A stretch of DNA of 21,227 nucleotides, taken from the NCBI GenBank assembly GCA_964426415.1, contig CAYRQM010000033.1, positions 1-21,227 of the forward strand. Reading direction: 5' to 3'. Positions within the stretch are counted from its first letter, which is position 1; the number at the start of each line of letters is the position of its first letter. Below are positions 1 through 8,370 of the stretch, piece by piece. Made by a program: the position numbers and the translations under genes. The notes beneath the pieces were generated by a model that was not told the DNA's origin, searched no databases, and saw only the letters and a list, made by a program, of their open reading frames with translations. This DNA is from UBA3792 sp964426415 (lineage in GTDB: Bacteria > Bacillota > Clostridia > Christensenellales > CAG-138).

Positions 1-835
1 ACACGCCGCGCTCCTCGATGCCGTGCGCGCCGACTTCCTTGCGGAAGCAGGGCGAATAGCTGGTGAGGCGCAGCGGCAGCTTGGCTTCCTCGGTGAAGGT
101 GTTGGCAAAGCGGCCGATCATGCTGTGTTCGCTGGTGCCGATGAGGTACAGGTCTTCGCCTTCGATTTTGTACATCATGTTTTCCATCTCGGCAAAGCTC
201 ATCACGCCGTCCACCACGGCACTGCGAATCATGTAGGGCGGGATGCAATAGGTGAAGCCGCGGTCGATCATGAAGTCGCGGGCGTAGGACAGCACCGCGC
301 TGTGCAGCCGCGCCATGTCGCCCATGAGGTAGTAGAAGCCCTGTCCACTGGTCTTGCGGGCGGAATCCAAGTCGATTCCCGCAAAGCGCTCCATGATGTC
401 CACATGGTACGGAATTTCGAAGTCGGGCGTGACGGGGTCGCCAAAGCGTTCCAGCTCGACGTTTTGGGAATCGTCCTTGCCAATGGGCACGGACGGGTCG
501 ATGATGTTGGGAATGACGAGCATCCGCTTGCGAATTTCGGCTTCCAGCTCGGTTTCGCGGACGGTGAGCGCTTCCATTTCCTGCGCCATGGCGGACACTT
601 CGCCCTTGGTCTGTTCGGCTTCGGCACGTTCGCCGCGTGCCATCATGCCGCCGATGGACTTGGACAGCACGTTGCGCCGATTGCGCAAATAGTCGCCGCG
701 CTGCTGCGCTTCGCGCCATGCGGCGTCAAGCGTAAGCACCTCGTCTACAAGCGATAGCTTTTCGTCTTGAAACTTTTTTTTGATGTTCTCTTTGACGGCG
801 TCGGGATTGGCGCGCACGAATTTGATATCCAGCAT
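1..835 (-). CDS. serS: Seryl-tRNA synthetase, N-terminal 278 residues (3' end beyond window)
   Basis: Charges tRNA(Ser) with serine in the cytoplasm (class II synthetase). The visible part starts MLDIKFVRANPDAVKENI, the usual SerRS N-terminus. It continues through the charged coiled-coil tRNA-binding arm (about residues 30-105, rich in Arg, Glu and Gln) into the catalytic core, with TSEHSMIG and the motif 2 stretch SPCFRKEVGAHG near residue 265. Motif 3 lies beyond the left edge. The TSEHSM and FRKEVGAHG forms differ from the E. coli type and fit a SerRS variant that I associate with clostridia. The ATG at 835 sits one base after the argS stop. Its AAAGGA ribosome binding site lies inside the last argS codons, so the two genes look translationally coupled and driven by the argS promoter. 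Identification is secure; only the truncation limits it. Confidence 0.95.
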   Translation of the reverse strand, partial: MLDIKFVRANPDAVKENIKKKFQDEKLSLVDEVLTLDAAWREAQQRGDYLRNRRNVLSKSIGGMMARGERAEAEQTKGEVSAMAQEMEALTVRETELEAEIRKRMLVIPNIIDPSVPIGKDDSQNVELERFGDPVTPDFEIPYHVDIMERFAGIDLDSARKTSGQGFYYLMGDMARLHSAVLSYARDFMIDRGFTYCIPPYMIRSAVVDGVMSFAEMENMMYKIEGEDLYLIGTSEHSMIGRFANTFTEEAKLPLRLTSYSPCFRKEVGAHGIEERGV

Positions 836-836
836 G

Positions 837-2528
837 TTACATCCTTTCGGGAGCCGAAAGCCCCAGTATCTGCAGCCCGTTCTTGATGGTTTGACGGGTT
901 GCGTCGGTCAGCGCAAGCCGCGCCGTGCGGTCGGCGGGATCGTCCGCCATGATGCGCTGTTCGTAGTAGAATTTGTTGAAGGCGGCGCAGATTGCCATGA
1001 CCGCCCGCGAAACCACATACGGCTCGTACTTTTCGGCAGCGGCATGCACCGCGTCGGGAAACGCTGCCAGCGCCTTGCACAGCGCGGCGGAATACGGATC
1101 GTTCAAGCGGGACGCGTCGAAGTGGTCGCGGTCGTACCCTTCGGCTTTGCGCAGCACCGAGCAGCAGCGCGCATGGGTGTACTGCACATAGGGCGCCGTT
1201 TCGCCGTCGAAGTTGAGGATTTTGTCCCAAGTGAAGGACACGTCCTTGATGCGATTGTTGTACAGCACCGACCAAAGGATTGCGCCCACGCCCACCGCTT
1301 CCGCAGCGGCGTGCTTGTCCTCAAGATTGGGGCTCTTTTCACAGATGATGTCGTAGGTCTTGTCCACCGCAGCCTGCAAAATGTCGTCGAGGTACAGGAT
1401 GTTGCCTGCGCGGGTGTGGAACGAGACGTCCTCCATGCTGACCATGCCGAAATTGACATGCACGCAGTCCTTCACCCAATCTCTGCCCATCAGTTCCAGC
1501 ACCTTAAAGAACTGCCGAAAATGCAGATCCTGCTGGTACGCCACGACGTACAGCGACTTGGTAAAGTCGTACGTTTCTTTGCGGTAGCAGGCGGCGGCGA
1601 TGTCGCGGGTGGCATAGATGGTGCTGCCGTCGCTCTTGACGATGATGCAGGGCGGCATGTTCCATTCGGACAAATCGACAATCTGCGCGCCGTGATCGAG
1701 CTTCGAGATGCCCTTGTCCTGCAATTCCGCAATGATGGCGGGCATCTTGTCCTCGTAGAACGATTCGCCGTTCCAGCTGTCGAACGAAATCCCCATGCGG
1801 GCGTAGGTGTGCTGCACCTCGGAAATGGTGCCCGCTTTCATTTTGCTCCAAAGGTCGTGCGCCTCGGGGTCGCCCAGCTCAATCTTGTGGAACCATGCCC
1901 GCGCCGAATCCTCCAGCGACGGGTCGGTCTTGACTTCGTCGTGGAAGCGCACATACAGCGCCACAAGCTCGCGGATGGAGTATTCCTCGATGGGCTTTGT
2001 GCCCCACAGCTTGTAGGCGGTGATCATCTTGCCGAACTGTGTGCCCCAATCGCCCAAGTGGTTGATGCCGATGGTGCGATAGCCCAAGAATTTGTAGATG
2101 CGGTACAGCGCGTTGCCGATGGCGGTGGTGGGCAGATGGTGAAAGCCGAATGGCTTGGCGATGTTGATGGAGCTGTACTCGACGCAGACCGTCTTGCCCG
2201 CACCCTCCTGCGAACCGCCAAAGCGGTCGCCCTCCGAAAAGATGCGCGTCAGCACCGCCGCCGCATGGGCGTCGGCGTCGACAAAAAAGTTGAGGTATCC
2301 GCCGACGGCTTCGACCTTGGAAATGCCCTGCGGCAAAGAGAGCTTTGCCTGCAAAGCAGCCGCGATGGCGGGCGGCGACTGCCGCAGCGTCTTGGACAGG
2401 CGGAAGCACGGGAACGCATAGTCGCCCATGTCCGCATTCTTCGGCACTTCGATCCAATCTTCGAGCGTCACGGCGTCCGTGGCGCACAGCGGCGCAAGCG
2501 CGTCCGCAATGGTTTTCGTATATTCCAT
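837..2528 (-). CDS. argS: Arginyl-tRNA synthetase with degenerate HIGH motif
   Basis: Class I synthetase that charges tRNA(Arg); 563 residues, a normal length. The order is an N-terminal additional domain (about 1-105, with VPKNADMGDYAFPCFRLSK), the Rossmann catalytic core (SSINIAKPF at 119-127, GINHLGDWGTQFG after it), and a C-terminal anticodon-binding helical domain (YVQYTHAR) ending in the typical LSAPERM. Two signatures are unusual. The HIGH position, residues 128-131, reads G-F-H-H followed by LPTTAIGNAL. The KMSKS position (368-376) reads VSFHTRAGN; loss of KMSKS is known in ArgRS (E. coli also has a TRAG-type loop), but the altered HIGH is rarer. The ATG at 2528 follows GGGAG at 7-nt spacing. 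It is the first gene of an argS-serS operon. Whether a second argS exists in the genome cannot be seen. Confidence 0.95.
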   Translation of the reverse strand: MEYTKTIADALAPLCATDAVTLEDWIEVPKNADMGDYAFPCFRLSKTLRQSPPAIAAALQAKLSLPQGISKVEAVGGYLNFFVDADAHAAAVLTRIFSEGDRFGGSQEGAGKTVCVEYSSINIAKPFGFHHLPTTAIGNALYRIYKFLGYRTIGINHLGDWGTQFGKMITAYKLWGTKPIEEYSIRELVALYVRFHDEVKTDPSLEDSARAWFHKIELGDPEAHDLWSKMKAGTISEVQHTYARMGISFDSWNGESFYEDKMPAIIAELQDKGISKLDHGAQIVDLSEWNMPPCIIVKSDGSTIYATRDIAAACYRKETYDFTKSLYVVAYQQDLHFRQFFKVLELMGRDWVKDCVHVNFGMVSMEDVSFHTRAGNILYLDDILQAAVDKTYDIICEKSPNLEDKHAAAEAVGVGAILWSVLYNNRIKDVSFTWDKILNFDGETAPYVQYTHARCCSVLRKAEGYDRDHFDASRLNDPYSAALCKALAAFPDAVHAAAEKYEPYVVSRAVMAICAAFNKFYYEQRIMADDPADRTARLALTDATRQTIKNGLQILGLSAPERM

Positions 2529-2554
2529 ACTCCGTCTCCCATAAAAATCATCTT

Positions 2555-2563
2555 ATTATAGCA
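2555..2563 (-). promoter_or_regulatory. Extended -10 promoter for argS-serS
   Basis: On the minus strand a perfect TATAAT (2560-2555) is preceded directly by TGC, giving an extended -10 (TGnTATAAT). The -35 position at 17-nt spacing (TTTCTT) is poor, so the TG extension probably compensates. The predicted start near 2548 leaves a leader of about 20 nt before the argS ATG. That is too short for a T-box leader, so no tRNA-sensing control is visible. Confidence 0.7.
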
Positions 2564-2600
2564 AACACCGTGCCAAAAAGAAAGAGCCTTCCCGCAATTC

Positions 2601-2629
2601 TTGCATTCTTGTGTGCAGCGGCGTATACT
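2601..2629 (+). promoter_or_regulatory. Sigma-A-type promoter for the GNAT gene at 2636, probably leaderless
   Basis: TTGCAT (2601-2606), a 17-nt spacer and TATACT (2624-2629) form a plausible vegetative promoter. The usual start 6-8 nt after the -10 falls on 2635-2637, the first bases of the ATG at 2636. No Shine-Dalgarno sequence lies between the -10 and the ATG. The promoter faces away from the argS promoter in the same 107-bp intergenic region. Confidence 0.6.
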
Positions 2630-2635
2630 GTCCCC

Positions 2636-3424
2636 ATGATGCAACTGCGAACGAAAGAAGAATTTGATGCGTTTCGGTTCCCCACGCAGCGGGATTGCAA
2701 CGCGTTTGCGATGATGCGCAAGCTGGCGCGGTACAGCGATGCGCTCATTTTGGGCAACGATTCCGTGTGGTGGGTGCAAAGCGACCCTGCGCACAACGCG
2801 TGGGTGTGGACGGCGCCCGACGCCGCCGATGCGGCGCTTGCCGCGCTGGTGCAAGCCGTGGACAAGATGCGCGCATCCAACCAACTGCCCGGCGTGACGG
2901 CGCGCCCCAACGTGGTGCGGCTGTTGGAAGCGGCATTTATGGGCGAAACCACCCGCAAAATGCGGCTCACCGCCTACGTTTGCCCAAATCCCGTTCCGTG
3001 TCCCGCCAAGGGGCAAATGGTCGCTGCCGAAACGTGCCGCCGCATCGACGCGGCGCGGCTCATCGCACAGCTTGCCGTGCAGTCCGGCACGCCCATGTCC
3101 GACGCGGACGCGTTGGAATACGCCGACACGGTCTGCAATCGCGCCGACGCCTACGGCTATGTGGCAGACGGCGCGCTGGTTTCGATGGCGCAGGTTTCTG
3201 CCCGCTGCGCATCCATCGCCTGCATCAATTTGGTGGTGACGGACGAGGCGGCACGCGGTCACGGCTACGCACGCGACTTGGTCAGCCAAATTGCACGCGC
3301 CGAAGTCCAAAACGGCTTCCTGCCTCAGCTCTACGCCGAGACCGATTACCCGTCCTCCAACCGCATGTACCAAGCCATCGGCTTTCTGCCCATGGGCGAT
3401 TTGATTGAATTGGCCTTTTGCTGA
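2636..3424 (+). CDS. GNAT-family N-acetyltransferase
   Basis: Predicted acetyl-CoA-dependent N-acetyltransferase of 262 residues; the substrate is unknown. The C-terminal half (about 160-262) carries the GNAT fold. CINLVVTDEAARGHGYARDL contains the R-G-H-G-Y-A acetyl-CoA pyrophosphate loop, and YAETDYPSSNRMYQAIGF is the usual end of the fold (Asn/Tyr helix and final strand). The N-terminal half (MMQLRTKEEFDAFRF onward) has no family I recognise but has the look of a degenerate GNAT or accessory domain. Two ATG codons occur in tandem at 2636 and 2639. The first coincides with the predicted transcription start and there is no ribosome binding site, so a leaderless mRNA is likely. The gene converges with ydcF, leaving 12 nt between the stops and no clear intrinsic terminator. 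It is one of only two plus-strand genes here. Confidence 0.85.
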   Translation: MMQLRTKEEFDAFRFPTQRDCNAFAMMRKLARYSDALILGNDSVWWVQSDPAHNAWVWTAPDAADAALAALVQAVDKMRASNQLPGVTARPNVVRLLEAAFMGETTRKMRLTAYVCPNPVPCPAKGQMVAAETCRRIDAARLIAQLAVQSGTPMSDADALEYADTVCNRADAYGYVADGALVSMAQVSARCASIACINLVVTDEAARGHGYARDLVSQIARAEVQNGFLPQLYAETDYPSSNRMYQAIGFLPMGDLIELAFC

Positions 3425-3436
3425 CGCGACAGCCGC

Positions 3437-4189
3437 TTACAGCTGCCCTCTGAGGGCGTACACGCAAATGCCCACGCATTCCCGCATAAAATTGTTGACG
3501 GCAAGGTACCACACGTCGGGCGCGGCAACGCCCACGGCGTTGATGCCCGCCTGCTTTGCGACGCGCCCCGCACGAAAGACGTGAAAGCCCGTGGTCACAA
3601 ACGACACGGCTGCGTCGTCGCCCAGCTCGGCACGAATGATGGCGTCGGAAAATGCGAAATTCTCACGGGTGTTCGTGGACGCTTCCTCGGTGAAAATGCG
3701 CGACGCGTCGATGCCCTTGCGCGCCACCAAGTATTGCTTCATGGCAGACGCCTCCGTCACCGTTTCGCCGCTGCCCATGCCGCCCGAAACCACGCAAATG
3801 GCGTCGGGATTCGCGCGCAGCACGTCCGCCGCCGTGTCCAGCCGATTGGACAACACCCACGTCACCCGATCGCCATGCACCGCCGCACCCAGCACGATCA
3901 CCGCGTCGGCGTCCACCTTGTCGGCACGCTTCGCGGAAACGCCCATCAAAATGCCGCAGACGACAAAAATGCAAATGGCGACCGCATAACAGCCCACCGC
4001 CAGCCACTTCAAAAAGCACAAAAACCCGTGATCCATGTGCGGCAGCAAAATGCCAAGCAGAATCAGCGGAAGCCCAAAGAACGCGGGCAGAATCACGCCC
4101 AGATTGAAGTTGGACAGCGACAGAATCAGCAGCGTATCCAGTACCAAAATTGCACCAAGCACAATCAATACAATGCGTAACACTTTCAA
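3437..4189 (-). CDS. YdcF/SanA-like DUF218 membrane protein
   Basis: Protein of 250 residues with three predicted N-terminal membrane segments (about 5-24, 31-50 and 62-84). A soluble DUF218 domain follows (about 94-235) with the family motifs DAVIVLGAAVHGD, VVSGGMGSGE and EASTNTRENF. DUF218 proteins (YdcF, SanA, ElyC) are linked in other bacteria to envelope integrity, but their reaction is not settled. The start codon is TTG at 4189. It is supported by AAAGGAG 8 nt upstream and by the direct run into a hydrophobic helix; no nearby ATG exists. The TTG overlaps the uvrA TGA stop (TTGA), so translation is probably coupled to uvrA. It is the last gene of the uppP operon. A periplasmic or cell-surface role fits UppP in the same operon, but this is inference. 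Confidence 0.85.
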   Translation of the reverse strand: MKVLRIVLIVLGAILVLDTLLILSLSNFNLGVILPAFFGLPLILLGILLPHMDHGFLCFLKWLAVGCYAVAICIFVVCGILMGVSAKRADKVDADAVIVLGAAVHGDRVTWVLSNRLDTAADVLRANPDAICVVSGGMGSGETVTEASAMKQYLVARKGIDASRIFTEEASTNTRENFAFSDAIIRAELGDDAAVSFVTTGFHVFRAGRVAKQAGINAVGVAAPDVWYLAVNNFMRECVGICVYALRGQL

Positions 4190-7014
4190 TGCAGAATCTC
4201 CTTTAGGAATTGACCCGTGTAGCTTGCGGGGCAGGCGGCAACCGCTTCGGGCGTGCCCGTCGCCACCACCGTGCCGCCCTCGTCGCCGCCTTCGGGGCCC
4301 AAGTCGATGAGGTAATCCGCCGTCTTGATGACGTCCAGATTGTGCTCGATGACCAGCACCGAGCTGCCGCCGTCCGCAAGGCGGTTGAGGATGTCGAGCA
4401 GCTTGCTGATGTCGTGCATATGCAGCCCCGTCGTCGGCTCGTCCAAAATGTACAGCGTGCGCCCCGTATCGCGGCGGCTCAATTCAGACGCCAGCTTGAT
4501 GCGCTGCGCCTCGCCGCCCGACAGCGTGGTGGACGGCTGCCCCAGCCGAATGTAGCCCAAGCCCACGTCAAACAGCGTTTGCAGCTTGTTTTTGATTTTG
4601 CTGTGCTGCGCAAAGAAGGGCAGCGCCTCCTCCACCGTCATGTCCAGCACGTCATAGATGTTCTTGCCCTTGTAGCGCACCTCCAGCGTTTCGCGGTTGT
4701 AGCGCTTGCCGTGGCACACCTCGCAGGGCACGTACACGTCGGGCAAAAAGTGCATCTCAATCTTGACAATCCCGTCGCCGCGGCACGCTTCGCAGCGGCC
4801 GCCCTTGACGTTGAAGGAAAAGCGCCCCAGATTGTAGCCGCGCAGCTTGGCGTCGGGCGTCGAGGCAAACAGTTGCCGAATCAGGTCGAACAACCCGATG
4901 TAGGTGGCAGGATTGCTGCGCGGGGTGCGCCCGATGGGGCTTTGGTCGATGTCGATGACCTTGTCCAAATATTGGATGCCGTCCATGCCGTCATGTTCCT
5001 TGGCACGCGTGCGCGCACGATTGAGGTCGTGCAGCAGCCGCTTTTTGATGATTTCATTCACCAACGACGACTTGCCCGACCCCGAAACGCCCGTCACGCA
5101 TACAAACATGCCAAGCGGCACGTCCACCGTGATGTTCTTGAGGTTGTTCGCCCGTGCGCCCCGCACCGTCAACACTTGTCCGTTGCCCGCACGCCGCACG
5201 GCAGGCACGGGGATGGTGCGTTTATGACTCAGGTATTGCCCCGTCAGCGAATCGGGGCAGTCCATGATTTCCTGCGGCGTTCCCGCGGCAAGCACGCGGC
5301 CGCCGTGTACGCCTGCGCCGGGGCCGATGTCCACCAAGAAATCGGCGCTGCGCATGGTTTCCTCGTCGTGTTCCACCACGATCAGCGTGTTGCCCAAGTC
5401 GCGCAGGTTTTTGAGCGCGGCAAGCAGCTTGGTGTTGTCACGCTGGTGCAGACCGATGCTGGGCTCGTCCAAAATGTACAGCACGCCCACAAGCCCGCTG
5501 CCGATTTGCGTCGCCAAGCGGATGCGCTGGCTCTCGCCGCCCGACAGGGTGTTCGCCGCGCGCGCCAGCGTCAGATAGCGCAAGCCCACATTGACCAAGA
5601 ACCCCAAGCGCGCATCCAATTCCTTACGGATGGCGGCGGCAATGGTGGTTTGGGTGGGCGAAAGCGTCAATTCGCGCAGGAACGATTGCGCCTGCGCCAC
5701 GTTTTGCTCGCACAGCTCCATGATGTTCTTCCCGCCCACGGTGACCGCCAAGACCGCGGGCTTTAAGCGCCGTCCGCGGCAGGTGGGGCAGGGAATGTGC
5801 GCCATGTAGCTTTCGATGTCCTGCTTGGAATACTCGCTGGCGCTTTCCCGATACCGCCGTTCCATGTTGGGAATGACGCCCTCAAACGATGCCAAGAAGT
5901 GTCCGCCGCCAAAGGAGCGCTCATATTCCACTTCCATCCGCTCCTTCGTGCCGTACAGCAGCGCGTCCTGTCCCTTTTTTGGGATATCCTGAAAGGGCGT
6001 ATCCATGGTAAAGCCGAAGTGCCGCGCAATGGCTTCGTAGTACATATCGGAGAAGACGTTGTTGGCGCCGCTTTTCCATCCGCTGGCACGAATGGCGCCC
6101 TCGTTCAAGGACAGCGTCGGGTCGGGCACGACCAAAATGGGGTCAATTTTCATTTGTTCGCCCAATCCCAGACAGTCGGGGCACGCGCCGAATGGGCTGT
6201 TGAAGGAGAACGCGCGCGGCGCCAGCTCCTCCAGCCCAATGCCGCAGTCGGGGCAGGCGTAATTTTGGGAATAGAGCGTTTCCGCGCCGTCCGTCACCGC
6301 GACGATCGCCAAATTTTGACCCAGCGCGAACGCGTGTTCGAGCGATTCGGAAAGTCGCCCCTCCACGCCCGCTTTCAGCACGATGCGGTCGATCACGGCT
6401 TCCACCGTATGCTTGTTGTTTTTGTCCAGCGCGGGCGTTTCCTCGATGGGATAGACTTCGCCGTCGATGCGCACCCGCACATAGCCCTCCTTGCGGAGCT
6501 GCTCCAAAAGCTTTGCGTGCTCGCCCTTGCGTCCGCGCACACACGGCGCGATGATTTGCAGCTTGGTGCCAATCGGCAGCGCCATCACCCGATCCACCAC
6601 CACGTCCACCGATTGCTGCTCGATGACACGGCCGCATTTGGGACAGTGCGGCACGCCGCAGCGGGCGTACAGCAGGCGCAGATAGTCGTAGATTTCGGTG
6701 ACCGTGCCCACCGTGGAACGCGGGTTGTGCCCTGCGCTCTTTTGGTCGATGGAGATGGCGGGTGAAAGCCCGTCGATGCGCTCCACATCGGGCTTGTCCA
6801 TCTGTCCGATGAACATGCGCGCATAGGAGGACAGGCTCTCGACATAGCGCCGCTGCCCCTCTGCATAGATGGTATCAAACGCAAGGCTCGACTTGCCCGA
6901 GCCCGATACGCCTGTCATTACAATGAGCTTGTTGCGGGGCAAAACAAGGTCGATGTTTTGAAGATTGTGCTCCTTCGCCCCGAAAATTCGGATTTCGTTG
7001 TTCTTATCGTCCAT
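4186..7014 (-). CDS. uvrA: Excinuclease ABC subunit A
   Basis: Damage-sensing ATPase of nucleotide excision repair, which loads UvrB onto lesions. It has 942 residues from the ATG at 7014, the normal length. Two ABC ATPase modules are complete. Walker A GVSGSGKSSL occurs near residue 35 and again near 643. Signatures LSGGESQRI (about 491) and LSGGEAQRI (about 830) are each followed by a YILDEP Walker B. Zinc-binding CxxC pairs are visible in CPDCGIG...CPDCLG, CPTCRG and CEACRG...CEVCHG. An in-frame ATG at 7083 would add 23 non-conserved basic residues and overlap ispDF more deeply. The start at 7014 begins MDDKNNEIRIFGAKEHNLQNID, the family N-terminus, with AGAAGGA just upstream (short spacing). 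It overlaps the ispDF stop by 11 nt. uvrB and uvrC are not in the window. Confidence 0.97.
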   Translation of the reverse strand: MDDKNNEIRIFGAKEHNLQNIDLVLPRNKLIVMTGVSGSGKSSLAFDTIYAEGQRRYVESLSSYARMFIGQMDKPDVERIDGLSPAISIDQKSAGHNPRSTVGTVTEIYDYLRLLYARCGVPHCPKCGRVIEQQSVDVVVDRVMALPIGTKLQIIAPCVRGRKGEHAKLLEQLRKEGYVRVRIDGEVYPIEETPALDKNNKHTVEAVIDRIVLKAGVEGRLSESLEHAFALGQNLAIVAVTDGAETLYSQNYACPDCGIGLEELAPRAFSFNSPFGACPDCLGLGEQMKIDPILVVPDPTLSLNEGAIRASGWKSGANNVFSDMYYEAIARHFGFTMDTPFQDIPKKGQDALLYGTKERMEVEYERSFGGGHFLASFEGVIPNMERRYRESASEYSKQDIESYMAHIPCPTCRGRRLKPAVLAVTVGGKNIMELCEQNVAQAQSFLRELTLSPTQTTIAAAIRKELDARLGFLVNVGLRYLTLARAANTLSGGESQRIRLATQIGSGLVGVLYILDEPSIGLHQRDNTKLLAALKNLRDLGNTLIVVEHDEETMRSADFLVDIGPGAGVHGGRVLAAGTPQEIMDCPDSLTGQYLSHKRTIPVPAVRRAGNGQVLTVRGARANNLKNITVDVPLGMFVCVTGVSGSGKSSLVNEIIKKRLLHDLNRARTRAKEHDGMDGIQYLDKVIDIDQSPIGRTPRSNPATYIGLFDLIRQLFASTPDAKLRGYNLGRFSFNVKGGRCEACRGDGIVKIEMHFLPDVYVPCEVCHGKRYNRETLEVRYKGKNIYDVLDMTVEEALPFFAQHSKIKNKLQTLFDVGLGYIRLGQPSTTLSGGEAQRIKLASELSRRDTGRTLYILDEPTTGLHMHDISKLLDILNRLADGGSSVLVIEHNLDVIKTADYLIDLGPEGGDEGGTVVATGTPEAVAACPASYTGQFLKEILH

Positions 7015-8128
7015 ATTCCTTCTGCTGACCCGCCACCGTGGCAATCGCCTGTGCGGAAATACAGCGTCCTCTTCCTTCGTCATGCATCCCCTCCGTCGTG
7101 GTCGCCTTCAGCGAAACGGCGTCGATGGGGATGCTGCAGTCTGCCGCGATCCGTTCCCGCATCAAGGGCAGGTACGGCGCCAGCTTGGGTCGTTCGCACA
7201 CCACTGTCGCGTCCAAGTGTACGATTGTCATATCCCGTTTTTGCACCATGTCTGTTACTTGCCGCAGCAGCACGCGGCTGTCCGCGCCAAGATAGGCGTC
7301 GTCGGTATCGGGAAAAACTTTGCCGATGTCGCCCAAGGCGCAGGCGCCCAACAGCGCATCCATCAGCGCGTGCAGCAACACGTCCGCGTCCGAGTGCCCC
7401 AACAGCCCCTTCTCAAACGGGATCTCCACCCCGCCCAAGCACAGGCGACGGCCTGCAACCAAACGATGCACGTCATACCCTGTCCCAAATTTGGTACAGC
7501 ATTGACGGACTGCCCAATCCCAATCGGCGGGGGTGGTGAGCTTGCGGTTTTGTTCGCTGCCCATCACAAGGCGGGGCGCGCCATAGGCGCAAAGGTACAA
7601 GGTGGCGTCGTCGGTGGCAGGCGCTTTGGCGGCTGCGTAGGCGGCGCGAATGCGGTCATAGGCAAAGGCTTGGGGCGTTTGCATCCGCACGAGCGTGGTG
7701 CGATCCAACGGGACAAGGGTTTGCCCGTCCGTTTGCAGGACGGTGTCGGTGACGGGCAGCGATGCCACGCCGCTGCCGAACGCCTTTGCGCTTTCGATGC
7801 ACGCGGAAACCAGTTCGGGCGCGACAAAGCAGCGCGCGGCGTCGTGGATGACGGCAATCGTGCCGTCGGCAGCCGCAAGCCCGTTGCGCACGGAATCGGT
7901 GCGGGTCTCGCCGCCCTCGACCACGCAATACGGCACGGGGCAGTCAAGCTTGTCCACCACGGCGCAGGTGGCAGGCGACGTCACAAACACAAGCCCATCG
8001 CATCCGCCCTGCACGAGCGCGTCCATGCTGCGCGCCAACGCGCTTTTGCCGCAAAGCGGGGTGACGAGCTTGTCAAAGCCCATGCGATTTGCGCTGCCTG
8101 CCGCCAGCAAAATGCCGACGACGTTCAT
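7004..8128 (-). CDS. ispDF: Bifunctional IspD-IspF (MEP isoprenoid pathway)
   Basis: A 374-residue fusion catalysing two steps of the methylerythritol phosphate pathway: cytidylyl transfer to MEP (IspD) and cyclisation of CDP-ME 2-phosphate to MEcPP (IspF). The IspD half (about 1-210) shows GILLAAGSANRMGFDK, the IHDAARCF nucleotide-site stretch, MQTPQAF and the NRKLTTPADW lysine region. The IspF half (about 213-374) starts at KFGTGYDVHRL, with metal ligands Asp219 and His221, and has GHSDADVLLHALMDALLGA and the TTTEGMHDEGRG motif. IspE, which acts between these steps, is not in the window. The ATG at 8128 overlaps the rqcP stop in an ATGA arrangement. Its product feeds undecaprenyl phosphate synthesis, which links it to uppP two genes upstream. 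Confidence 0.96.
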   Translation of the reverse strand: MNVVGILLAAGSANRMGFDKLVTPLCGKSALARSMDALVQGGCDGLVFVTSPATCAVVDKLDCPVPYCVVEGGETRTDSVRNGLAAADGTIAVIHDAARCFVAPELVSACIESAKAFGSGVASLPVTDTVLQTDGQTLVPLDRTTLVRMQTPQAFAYDRIRAAYAAAKAPATDDATLYLCAYGAPRLVMGSEQNRKLTTPADWDWAVRQCCTKFGTGYDVHRLVAGRRLCLGGVEIPFEKGLLGHSDADVLLHALMDALLGACALGDIGKVFPDTDDAYLGADSRVLLRQVTDMVQKRDMTIVHLDATVVCERPKLAPYLPLMRERIAADCSIPIDAVSLKATTTEGMHDEGRGRCISAQAIATVAGQQKEYGR

Positions 8129-8370
8129 CCTTCAAGCACCGTATACAACGATTCGGCGTCCTCCTTGCGGACGACCTCGGGCGCCTTTTCGACCCGTACC
8201 AGCACATGCTTGCCGCCCAAAAGAAGGTCGACGGTGTCGCCGATTTTGACTTCGGCAGACGGCTTCGCCACCTTGCCGTTGATGGAAACGCGCCCCGCGC
8301 CCGCCGCTTCGTTGGCGACGGTACGCCGCTTGATGATGCGGGACACCTTGAGCCATTTATCCAATCTCAT
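8125..8370 (-). CDS. rqcP: S4-domain RNA-binding protein, RqcP-like
   Basis: Small 81-residue protein that is almost entirely an S4 RNA-binding domain: MRLDKWLKVSRIIKRRT, GRVSINGKVAKPSAEVKIGD and the short tail ESLYTVLEG. It closely resembles B. subtilis RqcP (YabO). That protein binds the stalled 50S-tRNA complex with RqcH and supports addition of alanine tails to stalled nascent chains. Hsp15, the proteobacterial S4 protein, is a more distant alternative and is longer. It overlaps uppP upstream and ispDF downstream by ATGA each, so its expression depends on this operon. In B. subtilis the gene lies in a different neighbourhood (near mazG and yabP/Q), so this context differs. Confidence 0.88.
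   Translation of the reverse strand: MRLDKWLKVSRIIKRRTVANEAAGAGRVSINGKVAKPSAEVKIGDTVDLLLGGKHVLVRVEKAPEVVRKEDAESLYTVLEG

Noticed and set aside
780..2561. 593-codon open frame on the plus strand opposite argS (also 23-757 opposite serS)
   Set aside because: Antisense shadow caused by high GC and biased third codon positions. The translation is rich in Ala, Arg, His and Gln with no motif, and the minus strand is clearly argS and serS.
3425..3470. Possible terminator hairpin GCCCTC-T-GAGGGC between the convergent GNAT and ydcF genes
   Set aside because: Loop too small, lies inside ydcF coding sequence, and no T tract follows on either strand.
4210..5766. 518-codon plus-strand frame opposite uvrA
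   Set aside because: Shadow of uvrA; no ribosome binding site and no recognisable fold.
7015..7083. Longer uvrA start at 7083 giving 23 extra basic residues
   Set aside because: The extension is not part of the UvrA family and lies inside the ispDF 3' end; the ATG at 7014 begins the conserved N-terminus.
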